This document shows positions 16,501-23,836 of a stretch of 64,000 nt of DNA, one piece after another. The stretch covers positions 682,001 to 746,000 of the forward strand of contig CAWFCZ010000018.1 in assembly GCA_963814355.1 (NCBI GenBank), in the 5' to 3' direction. How positions within the stretch are numbered: position 1 is the stretch's first letter; the number at the start of each line of letters is the position of its first letter. Position numbers and translations under genes: made by a program. The stretch is from JADGOV01 sp963814355. Its GTDB lineage: Bacteria; Actinomycetota; Actinomycetes; JADGOV01. The notes under the pieces are model-generated. The model was not told the DNA's origin and made no database searches. It worked only from the letters and a program-made list of their open reading frames with translations.

Positions 16501-16876
16501 GCGCATGCTCGGCGACCAGCCGCCCGGCATAGGCGTGATACGTCGACACAGCCGGCTGCCCGTCGGGGTCACCGTCCGCCGCCCCGAGCAGGCCGCGAAC
16601 CCGCAGGGCGTCGAGCCGGCGGCGGACCCGAACGGACAGCTCGCTGGCCGCCTTCCGGGTGAATGTCAGCCCGAGCACGCCTTCAGGGGCGACCAGGCCG
16701 TTGGCCACCAGCCAGACGACTCGGGAAGCCATCGTCGAGGTCTTGCCGGAACCGGCGCCGGCGATCACACCAGCCGGTGACAGCGGCGCCGCGATCACCG
16801 CGGCCTGCTCCGCCGTCGGACATTCCACCCCGAGGCGGTCGGCCAGCTCGCTCGGCGAGTACCGGATAGGCGTCAT
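13472..16876 (-). CDS. adnB: AdnB, helicase-nuclease subunit
   Basis: A 1134-residue UvrD/RecB-like protein, partner of AdnA. The N-terminal motor has Walker A GAGSGKTST (about residues 40-48), LTFTRKAASEL, LLDEYQDTGHAQ, GDPCQSIYGWRGA and, later, VHAAKGLEWPVV and YVALTRASRVVL. The C-terminal RecB-type nuclease domain has GTAFHAWLE, GRMDAVFADADGGW and VIDWKTG. AdnAB is the actinobacterial ATP-driven double-strand-break resection complex. The ATG at 16876 overlaps the adnA stop as ATGA, so the two are translationally coupled. The frame runs upstream to 17596 without a stop, but that part is only antisense-like noise within adnA. Order and strand match Rv3202c-Rv3201c. Confidence 0.92.
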   Translation of the reverse strand: MTPIRYSPSELADRLGVECPTAEQAAVIAAPLSPAGVIAGAGSGKTSTMASRVVWLVANGLVAPEGVLGLTFTRKAASELSVRVRRRLDALRVRGLLGAADGDPDGQPAVSTYHAYAGRLVAEHALREAAEPGARLIPPAVQWQLAAGVVGAYAGPMDDVPNGPPWVTDAVLALAGELAEHLRTPGELRAEIERWAARVASYEGRSPMVTRLAATTAITRALLPLVEGYLAAKAARGVIDYGDQVALAARIALRHPEVARIERSRYPVVLLDEYQDTGHAQRELLRALYGDGHPVTAVGDPCQSIYGWRGAGAGGLRRFPQHFAAAGRAVPVRHLATSFRNAEAILGVANRLAQPLRASDPDVPALRPTENGRGRGRVECALLETTMAEADWVADRIAGLLAASVPAGSGSDGSVPAEAALTAGDVAVLCRKRSQFPLLRRALESRQVPVEVVGLGGLLTVPDVLDVISVLRILEDTSANDAVIRLLTAPRMRVGARDLVALGDRARWLARDGTAEDESTARAEGKAAGADSVAEVVAASDEGRLGSLVEAVDDPGPDTAFSVTAYARLRAFGDEIAALRQRVDQPLPDLVADVERTLGLDVEVAARGGADAISARADLDAFSDATVEFAGEAEEPSLRAFLAYLRAAEEEEFGLETGRVGSGDSVKILTVHAAKGLEWPVVAVPGLASGGSSAIFPARPRVSTKWTHNAKLLPFPLRGDAADLPHLAGLTAADAGAFDSAVGEREELEERRLAYVALTRASRVVLCSGFWWGEGKSRLGPSVFLTEITAASQAAGGAAPTHWCPEPAADASNPQHASPPTAQWPEPPGGPAYEALREAARAVEAASQSPQITMGAAVDDGRGGEYPGGAEDARLAQRWAAEARLLRAERDTAAEEAGAVREVVVPDRLSVTHLVRLADDPESLARALRRPLPQRPTPAARRGTAFHAWLETFYGQLKLLDLDELAGAGDEGAAADAELAVLQHAFSRSAWWTRTPVEVEVPFDTRIGGAAVRGRMDAVFADADGGWTVIDWKTGAQPSTAGAGAAAVQLAAYRLAWAQLKRVRPDRVRAGFHYVRDNVTVTPIDLLDETGLRRLVEALPVCAAAPAEEPGDAGVSGSPNGSRRGNGLQSGTVP

Positions 16877-19800
16877 CGGCTGTCCCGGACACCTTCGGGC
16901 TGCAGCGGACAGCTGGTCCGGGCGGCACAGTTTCGGCAGTGGTCGTTGACGCTGGCTCGAAAGCGTGGGCCGGCCATCTCCGCGGTCACCACCTCGAGCA
17001 GATCGGACACCCAACCCGGATCCGGGTCTTCGGCGAGTGGCGGCTGGCGCTGCCCGGCAGCGGTCCGCTTGTAGGAGCACTTGCCCAGCTGAACCAGTTC
17101 CGCTCCGCCGGGCGTGGTCAGGCCGCGGTCGGCGAAGGCACCCAACGCGACGGCCAACTGGTACACGCCCAGCTGGGGATGCCGGGCGAGCTCGGCGTCC
17201 TTCGGTTTGCTGCTCCCTGTCTTGAGGTCCACCACCACTGCGCGGCCGTCGGCGTCCCGCTCCAGCCGGTCGACCCGCCCCCGGAGCACCGCATCCCCGG
17301 ACGGCACCTCGAACGGTGCCTCCACCGCGAGCAGACGCCGGTCGTTGCCTCGATGCCAGGCCAGGAACTTGCCCAACTGCTCGACCGCCAGCGTGCGCTG
17401 CGCCCGGGCATACCAGGGGCTGCCGAACTCCAGCCGCGCCCAGACCGCGTCGAGACCCCGGATCAAGGCCCGTTCGTCGACCTGCGGGTCGGCCGCCAAC
17501 GAGGCGAGCGCGTGGACGACATTGCCCACCTGTTGCGGCGGCCCGCCCGGTCCCCCGCCACCGGCCGCCCGCTCCAGCAGCCAGCGCAGCGGGCACCGGC
17601 TGACGCCCTCGACCGCAGACGGCGACACGGTCATCGTCATCCCCGGCGCAGTTACCGGCTCGGTGCTCGACAGGGCCGTGAGGGCATGCCAGTGCGCCGG
17701 CGAGGCACCGGCGACCCCGGCGGCGGCCAACTCAGCCAACTGTCTGGCGGCGGCCGCCCGCAACGGCTCGGAACGGGCGCCGTCGACCAGCACGGCGCGC
17801 AACTCGGCGACCAGCGAGGGCAGACTCAGCGGCCTGGGCGGCGCGGCGGGCGCCGCGTCGTAGCCGGGAAGCAACTCGTCGAGGAAGCGAGAGGGCCGTT
17901 GCTCGACGTCCTCCACCCCGCCGACGGCGGTCACGATCAACCGGGTGCGGGCCCGGGTGACGGCGACGTAGAACAACCGCCGCTCCTCGACCAGCAGCGC
18001 CTGGCGCGCGCCCCTACCGGACGGGTCCCCCCCGGCGATGGCCGCGACCAGGTCCTCGCTGCCCAGTACGGAGCCGCGGGGGCGCAGGTCCGGCCAGCTC
18101 CCGTCCTGTACCCCGGCCACCACGACGACGTCCCACTCCAACCCCTTGGAGCGGTGCGCGGTGAGCAGCCGTACCGCGTCGCCGCTGGGCGCCTGCTCGG
18201 CCAGGCTGTCCCCGGGTATCTCCCGGTGCAGCACGTCCTCGAGGAACAGCACCGCGCTGGCCCCCGGCAGCCGGTCGGTGAACCTGGCCGCCGCATCGAA
18301 CAGGGCCAGTACGGCATCCAACGCCCGATCGGCCGCCGCGCCGAGTGCGCCACCGGCGGCGGAGGCCGCCTCCCAACGAGCCGCCAGCCGGCTGGCGGCC
18401 CACACCGCCCAGAGCACGTCCTCGGCGGTCCCGCCCGACCTCCCGGCCTCCGCAGCCGCGGCGAGCAGCCCCGCCACCCGATCCAGCGCGCCGCGCACCT
18501 CCAGCGGCACCGCGGCGCGCTTTCCCGGGTCGCGCAGCAGATCGGCCATGGGCTCCGCCCGGACGGTACCGAGGGCCGGCACCGGTCCGTCGCCGGGTGG
18601 GCCACCGCCGCGCGGCGGGCCGGCGGGGGATGGGCCGGCGTCAACGACCGGCGCACTGGACGCAGGATCGGGCAGGGTCCTCCGCAACCGTCGCAGTCCG
18701 ACCGCGTCGAGACGACCCAGCGGGCCGGTGAGCAATTCGGCGGCGGCTGGCTCGGTGAGAGTTTCCGGCCTCAGCGCGCACCGCAGCGCCAGCAAGAGCG
18801 GCCGGACCGCCGGGTCACCGGCCAGGGGCGCCTCGTCACCGGCGACGGCCGTGGGCACACCTGCGGCCGCCAGGGCGCGCCGCAGCACCGGCAGGGCGGC
18901 GGGGGCGGAGCGGACGAGGACGGCCATCCGGGCCCACGGCACGCCGTCGAGCAAGTGCGCCCGGCGCAGTTCGTGGGCGATCAGGGCCGCTTCGGCCGTC
19001 CGGCTGGCGGCCAGCCGCACGGTCACCGTCCCGGTGGGCCGGCCGACCGTCGCCAGCTCGCGATGGGTCCGACTAACGCGACCGGCGGGCAGCCGGGCGG
19101 CGACCCGGCGGGAGGCGGCCAGCAGGGTGGCACCGCTGCGCCGGCAGGTCCGCAAGGCGACCACCGCTGCCGGCCGGCCGGCAGCGGTGCGGAACCGATG
19201 AGGGAAGTCCAGCACGTTGCGCACATCTGCACCGCGGAAGGCATAGATCGACTGGTCCGGGTCGCCCACCGCGACGAGGTCCCGCCCGCCGCCGGCCAGG
19301 GCTTGCAACAGTCGCTCCTGGGCCGGATCGGTGTCCTGGTACTCATCGACGAAGACATACGGCCTGGCGGCACGCTGCTCAGCAACCACCGCCGGGTCGC
19401 TGAGCAGGTCGGCCGCCCGACGCACCAACGCGGCGTAATCCAGCGCCGGACCACCGCTGTCCACGGCGAAGCGCTCCGCGTACCGCCGTAGAAAGCGCGC
19501 GGCTGCCACCCACTCCGCCCGCCGGTGGGCTTCGCCCAGCTCCACCAGCCCGTCCTCGTCGAGGCCCCGCTCGGTGGCCCTCAGCAGCAGGTCCCGCACC
19601 TCCTCGGCGAAGCCGCGGGTGCGCAGCGCCGGCCGTAGCTTGGCCGGCCAGGCGAGCCCGCCGTCGTCTGCCTCGCCGGCAAGCAACCGGCGAATCTCCA
19701 GGTCGTGCTCCGGTCCGGACAGCAGGCGGGGCACCGGCAGGCCGGCGCGCAGTGCCTCCTGGCGCACCAGGCCGTAGGCGTAGGAGTGGAAGGTCAACGC

Positions 19801-20127
19801 CAAGGGTTCCCGGGTGGTCCCACCCAGCCGGCCCGCGATTCTCACCCGCAGCTCACCGGCGGCCTTGCGGCTGAAGGTCAGGACCAGAATCCGCTCCGGG
19901 TCGACCCCGGCGTCCCGCACCCGGGAGACGACGGACTCGACGATGGTGGTGGTCTTTCCGGTCCCCGGCCCGGCCAGGACGAGCAGTGGCCCACCGGTGT
20001 GGCCGACCACCTGCCGTTGGGCGGCGTCGAGCACCGGGGATTCGGCCGCGGGCACCGGCTGCCGCACCAGCCGGTACCTCGGCCCGCCCCGCACCTGCGG
20101 GTCGACGAAGGTGGTCATGCCTGGCAT
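16873..20127 (-). CDS. adnA: AdnA, helicase-nuclease subunit with Fe-S nuclease
   Basis: A 1084-residue RecB-like motor-nuclease. Near the N-terminus are Walker A GPGTGKTTT (about residues 53-61) and LTFSRKAAGEL; then VDEYQDTDPAQ, GDPDQSIYAFRGA, LTAHRSKGLEW and YVAVTRARTRL. The C-terminal nuclease shows RGRVDRLERDADG and VDLKTGSSKP. It is framed by an early cysteine (SRCPLRWLL) and a terminal CRNCAARTSC (CX2CX5C), the iron-sulfur staple of AddB-type nucleases. With AdnB it processes DNA ends for recombination. Two in-frame ATGs occur at 20127 and 20118; neither has a strong ribosome-binding site. The stop overlaps the adnB start by four bases. Confidence 0.92.
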   Translation of the reverse strand: MPGMTTFVDPQVRGGPRYRLVRQPVPAAESPVLDAAQRQVVGHTGGPLLVLAGPGTGKTTTIVESVVSRVRDAGVDPERILVLTFSRKAAGELRVRIAGRLGGTTREPLALTFHSYAYGLVRQEALRAGLPVPRLLSGPEHDLEIRRLLAGEADDGGLAWPAKLRPALRTRGFAEEVRDLLLRATERGLDEDGLVELGEAHRRAEWVAAARFLRRYAERFAVDSGGPALDYAALVRRAADLLSDPAVVAEQRAARPYVFVDEYQDTDPAQERLLQALAGGGRDLVAVGDPDQSIYAFRGADVRNVLDFPHRFRTAAGRPAAVVALRTCRRSGATLLAASRRVAARLPAGRVSRTHRELATVGRPTGTVTVRLAASRTAEAALIAHELRRAHLLDGVPWARMAVLVRSAPAALPVLRRALAAAGVPTAVAGDEAPLAGDPAVRPLLLALRCALRPETLTEPAAAELLTGPLGRLDAVGLRRLRRTLPDPASSAPVVDAGPSPAGPPRGGGPPGDGPVPALGTVRAEPMADLLRDPGKRAAVPLEVRGALDRVAGLLAAAAEAGRSGGTAEDVLWAVWAASRLAARWEAASAAGGALGAAADRALDAVLALFDAAARFTDRLPGASAVLFLEDVLHREIPGDSLAEQAPSGDAVRLLTAHRSKGLEWDVVVVAGVQDGSWPDLRPRGSVLGSEDLVAAIAGGDPSGRGARQALLVEERRLFYVAVTRARTRLIVTAVGGVEDVEQRPSRFLDELLPGYDAAPAAPPRPLSLPSLVAELRAVLVDGARSEPLRAAAARQLAELAAAGVAGASPAHWHALTALSSTEPVTAPGMTMTVSPSAVEGVSRCPLRWLLERAAGGGGPGGPPQQVGNVVHALASLAADPQVDERALIRGLDAVWARLEFGSPWYARAQRTLAVEQLGKFLAWHRGNDRRLLAVEAPFEVPSGDAVLRGRVDRLERDADGRAVVVDLKTGSSKPKDAELARHPQLGVYQLAVALGAFADRGLTTPGGAELVQLGKCSYKRTAAGQRQPPLAEDPDPGWVSDLLEVVTAEMAGPRFRASVNDHCRNCAARTSCPLQPEGVRDSR

Positions 20128-20158
20128 TCGACCATCCGGCTACGACACAATCGGCGAC

Positions 20159-20995
20159 ATGGCGCAACCCGGTGACCAACGCGCGGCCGTGGCTGGCGTG
20201 TTCGACCGGGCCTCGGCCAGTTTCGACGCCGTCGGGGTGGAGTTCTTCGGCCCCGTCGGGCGGGCGCTGGTCGCCGCCGCCGCCCTGCGACCCGGCGACC
20301 GGGTGCTCGATGTGGGATGTGGGCGTGGCGCGGCCCTGTTCCCGGCCGCCCGGATGGTCGGCCGCAACGGCCGGGTGCTCGGCATCGACATCGCGCCGGG
20401 CATGGTGGCGGCGACTGCCGCGGAGGCAGCCGAGCATGGCCTCGAGCAGGTCAGCGTCGAGGTGCGCGACGCGATGTCACCCGGCCTCGGTCCGGACACC
20501 TTCGATGCGGTGCTGGGCGGGCTGGTGCTGTTCTTCTTGCCGGACCCGGCCGCCGCCCTCGCCGCTTGGGCGGCAAGCCTGCGGCCCGGCGGCCGGCTGG
20601 CGCTGACGACGTTCGGCCCATCCGACACCGGCTGGGAGGAGGTGGAACGGGTGGCTGTCGAGCACACCGGTACGGCTGGGGCCACTCGGCCCGCGGCATC
20701 GGGCCGCGGACCGTTCTCCACCGCGGGGGGGCTCGGTGAGCTGGTGACCTCGGCCGGTTTCAGTGATGTGCGATCCGACGACCGGGTGCAGGAGGTCCAC
20801 TTCCGCGACGGCGAGCACTGGTGGCAGTGGCAGTGGTCGACCGGCGCCCGGGAAGCCTGGGAACGGGTACCGGGCGAGCGGGCACCCCAGGCGCGGGCGG
20901 CGGCGATCTCGGCGGCCGAGCGGGCCGGCGGGTCCGGGTCCGGCGGGTTGACCTGGCGCCCGATGATCCGCTATACCACGGCGATCAAAGCATAA
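20159..20995 (+). CDS. Class I SAM-dependent methyltransferase
   Basis: A 278-residue methyltransferase. Motif I is VLDVGCGRGAALF, followed by VLGIDIAPGMV (acidic post-I), DTFDAVLGGLVLFFLPDPAAAL (motif II region) and SLRPGGRLALTTFG (motif III). This is the Methyltransf_11/25 pattern; the substrate is not predictable. The ATG at 20159 starts 32 bases from the divergent adnA start, so promoter elements for the two genes must overlap. The C-terminal part is enriched in Trp and acidic residues (GEHWWQWQWSTGAREAWERV), which resembles small-molecule methyltransferases. No cofactor-pathway neighbour helps to assign it. Confidence 0.8.
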   Translation: MAQPGDQRAAVAGVFDRASASFDAVGVEFFGPVGRALVAAAALRPGDRVLDVGCGRGAALFPAARMVGRNGRVLGIDIAPGMVAATAAEAAEHGLEQVSVEVRDAMSPGLGPDTFDAVLGGLVLFFLPDPAAALAAWAASLRPGGRLALTTFGPSDTGWEEVERVAVEHTGTAGATRPAASGRGPFSTAGGLGELVTSAGFSDVRSDDRVQEVHFRDGEHWWQWQWSTGAREAWERVPGERAPQARAAAISAAERAGGSGSGGLTWRPMIRYTTAIKA

Positions 20996-21083
20996 GACAG
21001 GCTCACACCGGCTGCCCCATCACGCCGAGCGCAAGCTGTTGTGCCTTCCGAGCGCTGGGCCGCTGGAAAATCCGCGACCACTC

Positions 21084-21371
21084 TCAACGACCGTCCCAAC
21101 GAGCCGCGGTCAGATCGACCCGCGTTCCACGGACCGGTACCGCCTCGGCGCGTAGCAGTCGGATCGCCTCGTCCACGTGACCCGGGGCCGGTGCGCCGGT
21201 GGCCAGGACGACCCGGTGCCACGGCACCTCACTGCCGTGTCGGGCCAGCACCGCCCCCACGGCGCGGGCCGCGCCGGACCCCAGCAACTCCGCGACGTCG
21301 CCGTAGGTCAGCACGCGACCCGGCGGGATGGCGTCCACCACGTCGAGCACCCGGCGGGCGTACGGCGTCAC
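21084..21371 (-). CDS. Alkyltransferase-like (ATL) DNA-binding protein, MGMT family without the catalytic Cys
   Basis: A 95-residue protein with the MGMT C-terminal fold: YARRVLDVVDAIPPGRVLTYGDVAELLG (helix-turn-helix) and ARAVGAVLARHGSEVPWHRVV. In true O6-alkylguanine transferases the motif is PCHRV; here it is PWHRV. A tryptophan for the cysteine is the hallmark of ATL proteins, which bind O6-alkylguanine, flip it out and hand the lesion to nucleotide-excision repair instead of reversing it. The GTG start lies 12 bases after the moeZ stop, so the two genes form an operon. It matches M. tuberculosis Rv3204 in position class, though there the gene order differs slightly. Confidence 0.88.
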   Translation of the reverse strand: MTPYARRVLDVVDAIPPGRVLTYGDVAELLGSGAARAVGAVLARHGSEVPWHRVVLATGAPAPGHVDEAIRLLRAEAVPVRGTRVDLTAARWDGR

Positions 21372-21383
21372 GGCGACGCCGGC

Positions 21384-22556
21384 TCAGTACACCGGAAGCG
21401 ACTCGTCCACCTGAGTCGCCCAGGCGGTGACCCCGCCCTGGACGTGCACCGCGTCGGCGAACCCGGCGCCCTTGAGCAGCGCGAGTGACTCGGCCGAGCG
21501 GACCCCGGTCTTGCAGTACAGCACGACCGGGGAGTGCTGCGGCAGTTCGGAGAGCCGACCGGGCAGCTCCCCCTTGGGGATCAGCACCGCGCCTGGAATC
21601 CGGACGATCTCCCACTCGGCCGGCTCGCGAACGTCGACGAGCAGGAACTTCTCGTCCCGGGTCACCATCTCGGCCAGCTCCCCGGCGGTGATCGTCGAGC
21701 CGGCGGCCGCCTGCTGGGCCTCCTCCGAGATCACGCCGCAGAACGCGTCGTAGTCGATCAGCTCGGTGATCGTGGGATTCTTCCCGCAGAGCGGGCACTC
21801 CGGGTCCTTGCGCACGTTGACCGTGCGGTACGTCATCTCCAACGCGTCGTAGATCATCAACCGGCCGACCAGCGGGTCGCCGATCCCAGTCAGCAGCTTG
21901 ATCGCCTCGGTGGTCTGAATCGAGCCGATCGAGGCGCACAGCACGCCGAGCACCCCGCCCTCGGCGCAGGACGGCACCATGCCGGGCGGCGGCGGCTCCG
22001 GGTACAGGCAGCGGTAACACGGCCCGTACTCGGCCCAGAACACGCTTGCCTGACCGTCGAAACGGTAGATCGAACCCCAGACGTAGGGCTTGCCGAGCAG
22101 CACGCAGGCGTCGTTGACCAGATACCGGGTGGCGAAGTTGTCGGTGCCGTCGACGATCAGGTCGTACTCCGCGAAAATCGACATCACGTTGGACGACTCG
22201 AGCCGGTCGGTGTGCAGCCGGACGTCGATCAACGGGTTGATCTCACCGATCGCGTCCCGCGCCGACTCCGCCTTGCTCCGGCCGATGTCGCTCTGGCCGT
22301 GGATGATCTGCCGCTGCAGGTTGGACTCGTCCACGGTGTCGTAGTCGATGACGCCGAGGGTGCCGACGCCGGCCGCCGCCAGGTACATCAGAGTTGGGGA
22401 ACCCAGCCCCCCGGCTCCGACCGCAAGCACCTTGGCATTCTTCAGCCGCTTCTGGCCGGTCATGGCCACGTCCGGAATGATCAGATGCCGGGAGTACCGG
22501 CGGATCTCCTCCGGCGTGAGCGCGGCGGCTGGTTCGACCAGCGGGGGTAGCGACAC
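21384..22556 (-). CDS. moeZ: Adenylyltransferase/sulfurtransferase MoeZ (ThiF plus rhodanese)
   Basis: A 390-residue fusion. Residues about 20-260 are an E1/ThiF domain: RYSRHLIIPDV, glycine loop GAGGLG at 47-52, ATP-contacting residues and the zinc pair CPLCGK. Residues about 285-385 form a rhodanese domain with active-site CKTGVRS. MoeZ adenylates and sulfurates ubiquitin-like sulfur carriers (MoaD, CysO, ThiS types), feeding molybdopterin, cysteine and thiamine or thioamide synthesis. The GTG at 22556 follows GAGGAG by about seven bases. A SigR/SigH-type promoter lies 46 bases upstream, and moeZ (Rv3206c) is a known SigH target in M. tuberculosis. The ATL gene follows in the same transcript. 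Confidence 0.92.
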   Translation of the reverse strand: MSLPPLVEPAAALTPEEIRRYSRHLIIPDVAMTGQKRLKNAKVLAVGAGGLGSPTLMYLAAAGVGTLGVIDYDTVDESNLQRQIIHGQSDIGRSKAESARDAIGEINPLIDVRLHTDRLESSNVMSIFAEYDLIVDGTDNFATRYLVNDACVLLGKPYVWGSIYRFDGQASVFWAEYGPCYRCLYPEPPPPGMVPSCAEGGVLGVLCASIGSIQTTEAIKLLTGIGDPLVGRLMIYDALEMTYRTVNVRKDPECPLCGKNPTITELIDYDAFCGVISEEAQQAAAGSTITAGELAEMVTRDEKFLLVDVREPAEWEIVRIPGAVLIPKGELPGRLSELPQHSPVVLYCKTGVRSAESLALLKGAGFADAVHVQGGVTAWATQVDESLPVY

Positions 22557-22601
22557 GGGTAGAACTCCTCGGTACGGGATTTCCGCGGGACTGAACGGGT
22601 C

Positions 22602-22628
22602 AACCTCGACACCGGACAGCCGATTCCC
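22602..22628 (-). promoter_or_regulatory. SigR/SigH-type promoter of moeZ
   Basis: On the minus strand GGGAAT (22623-22628) is followed by exactly 18 bases and GTT (22602-22604), a perfect match to the SigR/SigH consensus GGGAAT-N18-GTT. The -10 is 45 bases upstream of the moeZ GTG. moeZ/moeB homologues belong to the SigH regulon of mycobacteria and the SigR regulon of Streptomyces, so both sequence and context support it. Confidence 0.7.
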
Positions 22629-22645
22629 GGCGGGCGGAGGCCGGC

Positions 22646-23545
22646 TCAGGCGCCGGGATAGGGCCAGGGATTGGGCCGGCAGGCTCCGATGCCCTTGGTC
22701 TGCTGCATCATCACCGGGGCCAGCTGGCCGGCGCCGCCGCATTGCTCGTGACCGTGACCGAGGGCGTGCCCGACTTCGTGGTTGATCACGTAGCGCCGGT
22801 AGTCGGCCAGCTTGCCGGCGTACGCGTCGACGCCGTAGCGCCACCTGGCCAGGTTGATCACCGATCGGCCCCCAGAAAAACAAGACACCGTGTACTGGAT
22901 CTCCAACGGCTTGCACAATCGCTCGGCCAAGGTCGGCGAGGCCAGCACGACGGTGAACGCGACACGTCCGGAGTCGACCCGCTGGAAGGAGTTCCGCGCC
23001 CCCCAGCTGCGCTTGTCGCTCAGCATCCGCTGCACCGCGGCGGCGAAGGCGGACCCGCTCTCGCCGATGCCCCCTTCGACCTGCACCCGGTACCGCCGCA
23101 GCGGACCCTTCCCGCCCGCCGGGGCCACCCCGGCGACGGTGGCCAGGGCGCCGTTCCCGGGCGGGACCTCGGCGGCGCCAGGCCCAGGAGTCGGCTTCTG
23201 CGTTGTCGGCGGGGTCGTTGTCGACGCCGTCGATGTCGGGCTGGGCTTGGCCGAGGGGGCCACGGCCGGCGGCAGGTCGTCGCGGCTGCGGTCCATCACC
23301 ACCACCGGTGCGGAGCCGGTCGGAGCCGGCTGCGAGGGTGACGGGGTCGCGGCCGGCGTGGGACTCACTGGTGTGGCGGACGGCGAGGGTTCCCGCGGAG
23401 CCGCAACCCGCGTCGCCGTGGCGGCAGCATGCCCGTTGAACAAGGTGGAGTACGCCGACTGCCCGGCCAGCGCAACCGCGGTCACCACCACACCGCAGGC
23501 GACGCGTCCGCGATTGGTCAGGCGCACAGGTGGAAGGGTACGCAT
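22646..23545 (-). CDS. DUF3152 metzincin-like protein, membrane-anchored or secreted
   Basis: About 299 residues. A basic N-terminus leads into one hydrophobic segment (VACGVVVTAVALAGQ), a signal or membrane anchor. A long Pro/Ser/Thr/Ala-rich linker of about 120 residues follows, then the DUF3152 domain beginning near RYRVQVEGGIG. That domain carries HEVGHALGHGHEQC, matching the metzincin zinc motif HExxHxxGHxH, and a later PVMMQQ resembling the Met-turn. An extracytoplasmic metalloprotease is therefore likely, although the family has no defined substrate. Start chosen at the ATG at 23545; the frame is open to 23626. The M. tuberculosis counterpart is Rv3207c, also next to moeZ. Confidence 0.8.
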   Translation of the reverse strand: MRTLPPVRLTNRGRVACGVVVTAVALAGQSAYSTLFNGHAAATATRVAAPREPSPSATPVSPTPAATPSPSQPAPTGSAPVVVMDRSRDDLPPAVAPSAKPSPTSTASTTTPPTTQKPTPGPGAAEVPPGNGALATVAGVAPAGGKGPLRRYRVQVEGGIGESGSAFAAAVQRMLSDKRSWGARNSFQRVDSGRVAFTVVLASPTLAERLCKPLEIQYTVSCFSGGRSVINLARWRYGVDAYAGKLADYRRYVINHEVGHALGHGHEQCGGAGQLAPVMMQQTKGIGACRPNPWPYPGA

Positions 23546-23646
23546 CCGGGCCCGCCAGGTTGATGCGGCGCGCCGTGGCGTGCGGATCGGCTGACGGGGT
23601 AGAGGACAGCCATCAGGATCCCCCAAGAGTCCACGAGAGGAACGCG

Positions 23647-23817
23647 ATGGGTGCCATGGACAAGTTCAAGGACAAGGCGCAGGAGATGGCCGGCCAGGTG
23701 AAGGAGAAGATCGGCGACGCGACCGACAACAAGGACCTGCAGGCCGAAGGCCAGGCCGACCAGACCGAAGGCAACCTGAAGCAGGCCGGCGAGAAGGTCA
23801 AGGACGCATTCAGGTAG
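23647..23817 (+). CDS. CsbD-like stress protein
   Basis: A 56-residue, highly charged, cysteine-free protein, MGAMDKFKDKAQEMAGQVKEK..., with the CsbD repeat-like pattern (KDLQAEGQADQTEGNLKQAGEKVKDAF). CsbD proteins are abundant general-stress proteins of unknown mechanism, controlled by SigB-type sigma factors in several Gram-positive bacteria. The ATG at 23647 has GAGAGG six bases upstream. The stop lies 20 bases from the convergent alpha/beta hydrolase stop. It is divergent from the DUF3152 gene. I could not identify a convincing SigB-type promoter. Confidence 0.88.
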   Translation: MGAMDKFKDKAQEMAGQVKEKIGDATDNKDLQAEGQADQTEGNLKQAGEKVKDAFR

Positions 23818-23836
23818 AACTCGAAGACGTCGCGGT

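Noticed and set aside
14036..16780. A 914-codon open frame antisense to adnB
   Set aside because: High G+C keeps antisense frames open; the sequence is Arg/Gly/Gln-rich without domains, while adnB on the other strand has all helicase-nuclease motifs.
16877..17596. 720-base upstream continuation of the adnB frame
   Set aside because: It overlaps the nuclease domain of adnA in another frame, and an ATGA start at 16876 fits the family start.
16939..19491. An 850-codon open frame antisense to adnA
   Set aside because: Composition is typical of a shadow frame, and the other strand encodes a clear AdnA protein.
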